DNA from: Elusimicrobiota bacterium
GTDB lineage: Bacteria; Elusimicrobiota; Elusimicrobia; UBA1565; UBA9628
DNA length: 47,975 bases
Direction: 5' to 3'
NCBI GenBank assembly: GCA_016234805.1
Contig: JACRNU010000042.1
Location: 1 to 47,975 of the forward strand
The notes under the pieces are model-generated. The model did no database searches and was not told the origin of the DNA. It worked only from the letters and a program-made list of their open reading frames with translations. Positions 24,640-31,049 of the stretch are shown in pieces (the stretch's first letter is position 1; every line of letters begins with the position of its first letter). Position numbers and translations under genes: made by a program.

Positions 24640-26400
24640 ATGGTGACTCTCCGCGGCGTGTGCAAATCGTTCGGCGAGCAGGGGCTTTTCGAGGATGCCA
24701 ACCTGCAGATCAACCAGGGAGACCGCTATGTCCTGGTCGGGGCCAACGGCACGGGCAAGTCCACGCTCCTGCGCATCCTCGTGGGGGAACAGGAGGCGGA
24801 CTCGGGCGAGATCAGCTTCCGCAAGGGCTTCACGGCCGGGTACCTGCCCCAGGAGAACGCGCCCATCTCGCCTTCGACCGTGCTTGAGGCCGCGCTCTCC
24901 TCCACCGAGGACCCTGACCCCAAGACCGAGGCCCGGGCCAAGGCCATCCTCATGGGCCTGGGGTTCAAGGTCTCTGATTTCGAGCGCAGGATCGAGACCT
25001 TGAGCGGCGGGTGGGCCATGCGCGCCGCCATGGCGCGTCTTCTGCTCATGGCGCCGGACCTTCTTCTGCTGGATGAGCCCACCAACCATCTCGACATCGA
25101 CGCCCTGTTCTGGCTGCAGAAGTTCCTGCAGACCTATCCGGGCGCGGTCTTCGTCATCTCGCACGAGCGCGGGTTCATCAACACCGTGGGCAAGGCCGTA
25201 GTCGCCCTCCAGGACCACACCTTGAAGGTCTACCACGGCGACTACGAGCACTACCTGGCTGAGCGCAAGGCAGAGGGGGAGCGCGTGCTTTCCGCCTACA
25301 AGCGCCAGCAGGAAGAGATCGCCGCCATGGAGGACTTCATCGCCCGCAACCGCGTCCGGTTCTCCACGGCCAGCCGCGCGCAGAGCATGATCAAGCGCTT
25401 GGAGAAGCTCGAGCGCATCCATCCTCCGGAAGAGGCCAAGACCGTCAAGATCAGATTCCCCCAGCCCGTCCGCGCCGGGGTGCGCGTGCTGGCCTTGAAC
25501 AAGGTCTGCAAGTCCTACGGCGACCTCAAGGTCTACGAGAACCTCGACTTCGAGCTCGAGCGCGGCTGGAAGGTCGCATTCGTCGGCCACAACGGGGCCG
25601 GCAAATCCACCATGCTCAAGCTCCTGGCCAACGAGATCGCGCCGGACACAGGGGAGCGGGTCCTCGGCTACGATGTCCGGGTGGGGTATTTCTCCCAGCA
25701 CCGCGAAGGCAGGCTCGATCCTGAGAAGACCGTGCTGCAGGAAGCCCAGAGCGTCAACCGTAATAACGGGGACCAGTTCACCCGCACCGTGCTCGGCACC
25801 TTCCTGTTCCCGGGCGACACCGTGTTCAAGAAGACCGCGGTCTTGAGCGGCGGAGAGAAGAGCCGCCTCGCCCTGGTCAAGCTCCTGCTCGACCCGCCCA
25901 ATGTCCTCTTGCTGGATGAGCCCACCACGCATCTCGACATGACCAGCGTGGACGCCCTCATCGAAGCGCTCAAGGATTTCGAGGGCACCATCTGCTGCAT
26001 CAGCCACGACCTCTACTTCCTGAACGCCCTGGCCGACCATGTGGTGCACATCGAGACCGGCAAGGTGACCTGGTATCCCGGCAACTACGAGTACTTCAAG
26101 GACCGACAGGCCCAATGGCACGAGGAGAACCCCCAGGCCGTGGACATCCCGCCTCCTGAGAGAAAGCCGGCAGGCGGCCAAGGCAAGGGCTCAGGCCGGG
26201 ACGCCAAGCTCTCAGCCAAGCGCCGCGACAAGCTCGAGCTCGAGGTCCTCGGCCTGCACGAGCGTCTCGAAGCCCTGGCCACCCAGCTCGGAGACCCCGA
26301 GCTCTACTCCGACTACGCCAAAGTCCAGTCCCTGGGCACGGAGATGGAGGTCGTGCAGGAGCGGCTCAGGGTCCTGGAAGAAGAGCTCGGCAATGCTTGA
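24640..26400 (+). CDS. ABC-F family ATPase
   Basis: A 586-residue soluble protein with two ABC ATPase domains and no membrane segments. Domain 1: Walker A GANGTGKST (about residue 36), signature LSGGWAMRAAMARLL, Walker B LLLLDEPTNHLD. Between the domains lies the ABC-F interdomain linker (P-site tRNA-interaction region), helical and charged, about residues 205-275. Domain 2: Walker A GHNGAGKST, signature LSGGEKSRLALVKLL, Walker B VLLLDEPTTHLD. A C-terminal Uup-like coiled coil spans about 525-586. ABC-F proteins act on ribosomes as translation factors or antibiotic-protection proteins; the subfamily (Uup/YbiT/EttA-like) is not resolved here. ATG at 24640 follows a GATAAT at 24622-24627. It ends 9 nt from a convergent ATPase gene. 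Confidence 0.93.
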   Translation: MVTLRGVCKSFGEQGLFEDANLQINQGDRYVLVGANGTGKSTLLRILVGEQEADSGEISFRKGFTAGYLPQENAPISPSTVLEAALSSTEDPDPKTEARAKAILMGLGFKVSDFERRIETLSGGWAMRAAMARLLLMAPDLLLLDEPTNHLDIDALFWLQKFLQTYPGAVFVISHERGFINTVGKAVVALQDHTLKVYHGDYEHYLAERKAEGERVLSAYKRQQEEIAAMEDFIARNRVRFSTASRAQSMIKRLEKLERIHPPEEAKTVKIRFPQPVRAGVRVLALNKVCKSYGDLKVYENLDFELERGWKVAFVGHNGAGKSTMLKLLANEIAPDTGERVLGYDVRVGYFSQHREGRLDPEKTVLQEAQSVNRNNGDQFTRTVLGTFLFPGDTVFKKTAVLSGGEKSRLALVKLLLDPPNVLLLDEPTTHLDMTSVDALIEALKDFEGTICCISHDLYFLNALADHVVHIETGKVTWYPGNYEYFKDRQAQWHEENPQAVDIPPPERKPAGGQGKGSGRDAKLSAKRRDKLELEVLGLHERLEALATQLGDPELYSDYAKVQSLGTEMEVVQERLRVLEEELGNA

Positions 26401-26409
26401 AAGTGCGCT

Positions 26410-27768
26410 TCAGATGCCCGCGCAGAGATCGGTCAGCCTGAACGTCAGATAGAGCGGCACGGACAACAGCCTGTAGCGAAGCTCGTATCCGTCAGGCAGG
26501 GCGACCGTGTGATGGTCGAGCCTGAGCGGTCCGTTGTAGAGCCTGATCCCAAGGTCCGTGCCGCTGCGGCGGAGGAATTGATGGAGCGACTTGAGCGAGC
26601 CCTGGCTGCCTGATTTTACCTCGACCGGCAGGATGCGGCTTCCGGCAGCCGCCAGGAAATCAAGCTCCGATGACGAGCCCTTTTCCTCGCGGACCCAGAA
26701 GAAAAGAGGCCCCCGTTGCCTGGCCCCGGCCGCGAGCAGTTCCTGCCCGGCGAGGACCTCGGCGAATCCGCCGCTGAATCCGGAGGAGACAAGCCTGTCC
26801 CGAAGATGGTCCCTGGTCAGGCCCACGGCATGGGCGCACAATCCGATGTCCAGGAATTGCGCCTTTGGGGCGGTCTTGGGCTTGGGGACCAAGGGAGGCT
26901 CGGCGCGCGTCGTCGGAAAGATCCTCTCGACGAGCATGGCCTCATGAAGGATGTCGAACGCGGCCGATACCTCTCGGGAGCGGACATCCTCTCCGGCCAG
27001 GCGCGAATACTTGATCCTGTTGCCGGCTTCGAAAGGGACCCTGTCCCAGACGGATTTCAGGTGTTCCGTTCCGGCTCCTCTGGAATACTTGTCGAAGTCC
27101 TCCTTAAAGGATGCCGACAAGGCCTCGTGGCAGTCCCGAGCGGTCTTGAAGCTGGCGTTGGCCGCGAATCCCGCCACTGCCTCGGGCATGCCGCCCACGA
27201 TCATGTAATCCAGCAGGAGCTCGCAGAGCCTCTCGTGGATGGGCTGGGGAGTCTCCCCGCCCGCCCGCATCCGCTTCAACGATTCCAGCAGGACGTCTTC
27301 GCCCCGCGCCCGGAGGAATTCGTCGAATGAAGCTGGATAGAGGTAAAGGAACTCCACCCGGCCGACCGGAAACGACCAGCCCTCGGCCCGCATCCGCACC
27401 TCCAACAGCGAGCCGGCCGCGATGACGTGGAGTTCCGGAGCTTCCTCGTGGAAGAAGCGCAGGAGCTTGATGGCCGGGACCGAGTTCTGGATCTCGTCGA
27501 TGAAGAGGAGCGTCCTGCCCGCGACGATGCGGCGATTGCAGACGCCTTCGATGCTCTCGATGACGGCCTTGATGTCCTTGACCTCCGAGAAGAGCCTCCG
27601 GATGGCGTCCTTCTCGAGATTGAGCTCCACGAAGGTGTCGAATCCCTTCGCGAATCTGCGCACCAGAGTGGTCTTGCCGGTCTGGCGCGCGCCTCTGAGT
27701 ACGAGAGGCTTGCGGCCGGGCCGTTGGCGCCATTCAACGAGGTGCTGCTCGATGTTCCGTTCGAACAC
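26410..27768 (-). CDS. AAA_14/DUF4143 ATPase, copy A
   Basis: A 452-residue ATPase of the AAA_14 plus DUF4143 family. Start GTG at 27768 gives MFERNIEQHLVEWRQ, the usual N-terminus. Walker A is GARQTGKTTL and Walker B LLFIDEIQN; a sensor-like AAGSLLEVR follows, then YPASFDEFL and, in the C-terminal DUF4143, the PD-(D/E)XK nuclease-like elements SSSELDFLAA and ILPVEVKSG. Members are patchy, often mobile genes of uncertain role. A promoter places the transcription start at or next to the GTG, suggesting leaderless translation; ATG at 27795 is an alternative. The frame stays open upstream through a decayed receiver-domain fragment, which I treat as separate. Confidence 0.87.
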   Translation of the reverse strand: MFERNIEQHLVEWRQRPGRKPLVLRGARQTGKTTLVRRFAKGFDTFVELNLEKDAIRRLFSEVKDIKAVIESIEGVCNRRIVAGRTLLFIDEIQNSVPAIKLLRFFHEEAPELHVIAAGSLLEVRMRAEGWSFPVGRVEFLYLYPASFDEFLRARGEDVLLESLKRMRAGGETPQPIHERLCELLLDYMIVGGMPEAVAGFAANASFKTARDCHEALSASFKEDFDKYSRGAGTEHLKSVWDRVPFEAGNRIKYSRLAGEDVRSREVSAAFDILHEAMLVERIFPTTRAEPPLVPKPKTAPKAQFLDIGLCAHAVGLTRDHLRDRLVSSGFSGGFAEVLAGQELLAAGARQRGPLFFWVREEKGSSSELDFLAAAGSRILPVEVKSGSQGSLKSLHQFLRRSGTDLGIRLYNGPLRLDHHTVALPDGYELRYRLLSVPLYLTFRLTDLCAGI

Positions 27769-27774
27769 GACAAT

Positions 27775-27803
27775 ATTATGGCACAAAGAACCCATTCCTG
27801 CAA
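27775..27803 (-). promoter_or_regulatory. Promoter of AAA_14 copy A
   Basis: On the minus strand TTGCAG (27803-27798), a 17-nt spacer and CATAAT (27780-27775) form a good sigma-70-type promoter. The -10 ends 6 nt before the GTG at 27768, so the message would begin at about the start codon. Confidence 0.6.
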
Positions 27804-27812
27804 CCAGTAAAT

Positions 27813-27844
27813 GGCCAATAGAGTACAATCCAAAGGCCAATAGA
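27813..27844 (-). promoter_or_regulatory. Tandem 10-bp direct repeat upstream of the AAA_14 promoter
   Basis: GGCCAATAGA occurs at 27813-27822 and again at 27835-27844 (TCTATTGGCC on the transcribed strand). The copies are 22 bp apart, two helical turns, and lie just upstream of the -35 element, the geometry expected of an activator or repressor binding pair. The protein is unknown. Confidence 0.45.
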
Positions 27845-27867
27845 TTCCTCCGCTCTTCGTGGGAGGA

Positions 27868-27965
27868 GGGTTTCCTGGCACGCGTTGTCGCCAGCTCCAT
27901 GCCGTCCATGTGCGGCATGATGTAATTCAGCAGGATGATATCCGGCCGCAGGGTCCTGGCCATCC
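27868..27965 (-). pseudogene. Response-regulator receiver-domain remnant
   Basis: The minus-strand frame encodes ARTLRPDIILLNYIMPHMDG followed by MELA. This closely resembles the middle of a response-regulator receiver domain (consensus RPDLILLDIxMPxMDGxELA). The phospho-acceptor Asp is replaced by Asn, and the N-terminal acidic residues, the conserved Thr/Ser and the Lys strands are missing, so it cannot be functional. It is in frame with the AAA_14 gene downstream, which makes a spurious fusion of 575 residues. It marks decay or insertion at this site. Confidence 0.55.
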
Positions 27966-28426
27966 GCAGGCCTTCCCTCTTGCGCGACCAGCGCAACAGA
28001 AGGTTCTCGACCCAATCCGGGATGGCGGGCTTGGGCGTGGCTTCTGGCGCGCGCGCATTGCGGCCCGTGAAGCAAGCTCCCGCTGACTCGTAGAACGCCC
28101 ACTGCGGATAGGGCTCTTCCGTGTTAAATGACGGCATTCCTCGGCGCGGACCTTGCAGGGGCGGGCTCGATGCTCAAGGCCGGGTGTCTGGGACACCAAG
28201 CAGCGAATCCTTTGCTGGCCGCTTGCATCCAAAGAGCAGGAGGAAGCAAGTGGAAAAGGCCGGAACGGTCGTCCTTGACGGGAGCGCGCGGCCTGCTGGC
28301 CGGTGCGGGGATACTCTGGTCGCTTCTCGGCGCCGCCCCGCCGGCCAGCGGGCCAAGCCCGCGCTCTGCTGGTGCGAGACGGTCGCGGCCGGCCAAAGTT
28401 TTCAGTGGCTTCAGGTGCGAAGGCGC
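27966..28426. other. Stretch without a recognisable gene
   Basis: Between the receiver remnant and the PDO-like gene I see no credible gene. A frame of 103 codons at 28128-28439 on the plus strand and several minus-strand frames are open, but their composition is Ala/Arg/Gly/Pro shadow-like and no motif is visible. The region may contain further decayed sequence associated with the receiver fragment. Confidence 0.4.
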
Positions 28427-28439
28427 GGAGGGTGCCTGA

Positions 28440-29159
28440 ATGGCTTTTCTCGAAGCTGACATCAGGGAAAAGCTCCGGGAGAGGCTTCTGGACCTCGCGG
28501 GTCCTGTGAGGCTGGTGTTCTTCAAGGAGAACATGTCGGACGCGTGCGAGCGGGCCGAGGGCCTCCTTAAAGAAGTGGTGGCACTCACGGACAAGATCGA
28601 GCTCAAGGTCTACAACCGCTACCTCGATGATACTATCGCGGCGGAATACGGCATCGAGGCTTCCCCCACGCTCATCCTCGAGGGTCCGGCCGGCGGCCGG
28701 GTGAGGCTCATGGGCAAGCTTGTGGGCTATGAGTTCGCGGTGTTCCTGGCTGCCTTGAAGGACACGGCAGCGGGCAAGGCCGAGGTGGGTCAGAAGGCGC
28801 GGGAGAAGCTCGGCTGGGTGGCTCAGCCTGCCCGGATCAGGTGCTTTATTACCCCTGCTTGCGTGCATTGCCCCAAGGTGGCGCGCACTGCACAGCGTTT
28901 CGCCGTTGAATATTCTCATGTGACGGCTGAGATCATCGACATCACGGAGTTTCCGGCTCTGGCCGCCCAGTACGAGGTCGATCAGGTGCCCAAGGTCATC
29001 ATCAACGATAGGGTGATGTTCCTGGGTGCGGCCCCAGAACATATTTTTGCCCAGGCCGTGGCGCTCTCGGTCCAAGGGGAAAGACAGCCGAAGGTTGAGA
29101 TTTTGCCGCGGGCCGAAGGGGTTCGCCCCCCGAACCCCCAAGGCCCGCGCCGTATCTAA
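28440..29159 (+). CDS. PDO-like double thioredoxin-fold protein
   Basis: A 239-residue protein with two thioredoxin/glutaredoxin-like domains, as in protein disulfide oxidoreductases and the AhpF N-terminal domain. Domain 1 (about 1-115) keeps the cis-Pro (ASPTLIL) but its active-site position reads NMSDAC, with no CxxC. Domain 2 (about 125-225) has the redox motif CVHC in FITPACVHCPKV and the cis-Pro loop QVPKVIIN. So only the C-terminal half should be redox-active. A ribosome binding site GGAGGG lies at 28427-28432. The C-terminal 25 residues are a Pro/Arg-rich tail. It is probably co-transcribed with hsp20, 18 nt downstream, pointing to protein-folding or stress roles. Confidence 0.8.
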   Translation: MAFLEADIREKLRERLLDLAGPVRLVFFKENMSDACERAEGLLKEVVALTDKIELKVYNRYLDDTIAAEYGIEASPTLILEGPAGGRVRLMGKLVGYEFAVFLAALKDTAAGKAEVGQKAREKLGWVAQPARIRCFITPACVHCPKVARTAQRFAVEYSHVTAEIIDITEFPALAAQYEVDQVPKVIINDRVMFLGAAPEHIFAQAVALSVQGERQPKVEILPRAEGVRPPNPQGPRRI

Positions 29160-29177
29160 AGGGTAGGAGGAAAAAGG

Positions 29178-29687
29178 ATGAAACACACCAAGCAGTTGGT
29201 CAAGAAGACGGAGAGCGAGACGCCCACCTTCTGGGACCCGTTCCAGGAGATCTCGGACATGAGCTCGGCGCTCACGGGCCACTGGATCGGCTTGCCGTTC
29301 CTGGGCCATCATCACCATCACCACCATGTGCACGTGCCGGATGTCGTTGGCGGGCGGCAGTGGCTGCCCGAGGTGAGCGTGAAAGAGACGGAGAAGGAGA
29401 TCATTCTGTCGGCCGACCTGCCGGGCATGAATAAGAAAGGCCTCAAGGTCGAGGTCACGGACGGCATCCTGACCCTCAGCGGGGAGCGGACAGAGAGGAA
29501 GCAATCCAAGGACAAGGGCTGCGTGAGCGAGGAGCAGTGCTGCGGTTCGTTCCAGCGGAGTTTTTCGCTGCCTGAGGATGTGAAGGCCAAGGATGTCAAA
29601 GCGTCCTACAAGGACGGGCTTCTCAGGGTGTGCCTGCCTCGGACCAAGGAGACGAAAGAGACGAGCAGAAAGATCGAGATCAGCTGA
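29178..29687 (+). CDS. Small heat-shock protein Hsp20 with natural His7 run
   Basis: A 169-residue alpha-crystallin-family chaperone that holds unfolding proteins in the cytoplasm. An AGGAGG ribosome binding site lies just upstream. The alpha-crystallin domain covers about residues 55-150 (LPGMNKKGLKVEVTDGILTL, then FQRSFSLPEDVKAKDVKASY and DGLLRVCLP) and the C-terminus carries the oligomerisation motif I-E-I in KIEIS. Unusual: HHHHHHHVHV at about residue 44, just before the domain, and three Cys near KGCVSEEQCCGS in the flexible loop. These may bind metal or respond to redox state; the neighbouring thioredoxin-like gene fits the latter. An intrinsic terminator follows. Confidence 0.94.
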   Translation: MKHTKQLVKKTESETPTFWDPFQEISDMSSALTGHWIGLPFLGHHHHHHHVHVPDVVGGRQWLPEVSVKETEKEIILSADLPGMNKKGLKVEVTDGILTLSGERTERKQSKDKGCVSEEQCCGSFQRSFSLPEDVKAKDVKASYKDGLLRVCLPRTKETKETSRKIEIS

Positions 29688-29708
29688 TCGATCGTTTGCG
29701 CAGACTTC

Positions 29709-29749
29709 GCGCCGCCCTTACCTGCCCTGGGGGGGCGGCGCCTTCTTTT
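29709..29749. terminator. Intrinsic terminator after hsp20
   Basis: GCGCCGCCC (29709-29717) pairs with GGGCGGCGC (29733-29741); CTTCTTTT follows. The stem also lies just beyond the end of the convergent ATPase gene at 29754, so it may serve both. Confidence 0.7.
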
Positions 29750-29753
29750 GCGG

Positions 29754-30974
29754 TCAGCCTATCCGGGCGATGATTTCGGGGGCGTCCATGGAGAGGAAGT
29801 CTTCAAGCGGGATGTCGCCGCCGTAAGGAGCCACAACGACCCCCCTGGCTTCGGGATATCGGCGGAGGAAGGCACGCAAGCCGGCCGCTCCTTTCTCCCG
29901 TCCGCTCTTGACCTCGATGGCCAGGAGCTTGCCGCCTGACTGCACGACGAAATCGACTTCGAGATCCCTCTCGCGCCAGTAGGTCACCGTGACGGCCTTG
30001 CCCATGTTGTTGTTGATGAGCGCCGCTCCCGCGGCGTTCTCGATGAGCCTGCCCCATCGCGCGGGGTCTCTTCTGGTTTCCGCGAATCCGGCGTCTCCCG
30101 AAGCGTTGATCAAGGCGTTGTTGAGGACGATCAGTTTCGGGCTCGACGTGCGCTGGCGCAGACGGTTCCCGGAGAACTTCTCCAGGGGCTTGAGCAGCAT
30201 CGCGGCGTCGAGAAGCCGCAGGTAGGACGCGATGGTCGAGGCGTTGCCGGCTTCCTGAAGCTGGCCGAGCATCTTGTTGAGCGAAAAAATCCGGGCCGGA
30301 TGGCTGACGCCGAGGTGGAACACCTGCCGGAAGAGCGCGGGTTTGGTCACGGGGGTCAGGAGGAGGATGTCGCGGTTGAGCACGGTTTCGACGAGGGCGC
30401 TCCGGACGAATTGCGCCCAGCGCGCCTCGTCGCGCCCGGAGTCGAGCAGGAGGCGCAGGGCTCCAGGATAACCCCCGTAGAAGATGAACTCGTCTAAGGA
30501 CAAGCCGAAGCAGGAGGCGGTTTCGGCTCGGGACCAGTGAGGGAATGGAATGACCTCGAAGCGGCCGGCCAGGCTCTCCGTCAGGCCTCGCTGCATCAGA
30601 AGGGCCGAAGAACCCAGGATGACAACGGCCAGGGGCCGTTGCGCCAGGCAGTCCTCATCAAAACACTTCTTGACGGCCTCGCTCCAGCGGGGGATCTTCT
30701 GTAGTTCATCGAAGACCAGGAGCGTTTTGGCACTGGCCGAGGCTGCCCTCCTGGCGGATTGCCAACGGGACTCGATCCAGGCGGCATCAGGGGGAGAGAC
30801 GGCATCAGCGGTATTGTAGAACGAGGGGCCGGGCCAGGATTTCAAGAAGACCTGGATGGCGGTGGTCTTGCCCACTTGTCTTGGTCCCAAGATGACCTGG
30901 ATTGGAGGTTTGGGAATGGCAAGGTGGTTTCTTAATCGTTCCAGCATGCTATTCCTGACGTTGTTGTCTGACAT
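29754..30974 (-). CDS. AAA_14/DUF4143 ATPase, copy B
   Basis: A 406-residue ATPase of the same family as the one ending at 26410 but a distinct subgroup. Walker A is GPRQVGKTTA (about residue 31), Walker B LLVFDELQK, then the sensor-like VVILGSSALLMQ. DUF4143 follows with the helical LSLNKMLGQLQEAGNASTIA-type winged-helix segment and the nuclease-like core LEVDFVVQSGGK and LLAIEVKSGR (the D-x(n)-E-x-K pattern). ATG at 30974 lies 6 nt after a -10 element, so it is probably leaderless. Function of the family is not established; members are often found near mobile or defence genes. Confidence 0.87.
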   Translation of the reverse strand: MSDNNVRNSMLERLRNHLAIPKPPIQVILGPRQVGKTTAIQVFLKSWPGPSFYNTADAVSPPDAAWIESRWQSARRAASASAKTLLVFDELQKIPRWSEAVKKCFDEDCLAQRPLAVVILGSSALLMQRGLTESLAGRFEVIPFPHWSRAETASCFGLSLDEFIFYGGYPGALRLLLDSGRDEARWAQFVRSALVETVLNRDILLLTPVTKPALFRQVFHLGVSHPARIFSLNKMLGQLQEAGNASTIASYLRLLDAAMLLKPLEKFSGNRLRQRTSSPKLIVLNNALINASGDAGFAETRRDPARWGRLIENAAGAALINNNMGKAVTVTYWRERDLEVDFVVQSGGKLLAIEVKSGREKGAAGLRAFLRRYPEARGVVVAPYGGDIPLEDFLSMDAPEIIARIG

Positions 30975-30980
30975 AAAACA

Positions 30981-31010
30981 TTGATAGCAAAAAGATTATT
31001 GCATTGTCAA
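30981..31010 (-). promoter_or_regulatory. Promoter of AAA_14 copy B
   Basis: Minus-strand TTGACA (31010-31005), 18-nt spacer, TATCAA (30986-30981), then 6 nt to the ATG. The surrounding 31000 region is the most AT-rich stretch nearby. There is no room for a ribosome binding site downstream of the predicted start of transcription. Confidence 0.6.
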
Positions 31011-31049
31011 ACAAGTTGTTCAATCTACTGAATAGATTGATGGTGGCAG

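Noticed and set aside
27769-28137. Functional receiver-ATPase fusion protein
   Set aside because: The receiver core is truncated and lacks the phospho-acceptor Asp, and a promoter lies directly before the ATPase start.
28128-28439. Small plus-strand gene of 103 codons before the PDO-like gene
   Set aside because: No ribosome binding site, shadow-like composition and no recognisable motif; it simply happens to end one base before the next ATG.
29308-29340. His7 run as a cloning-vector tag or contamination
   Set aside because: It sits inside a complete Hsp20 gene with mixed CAT/CAC codons, in normal genomic context.
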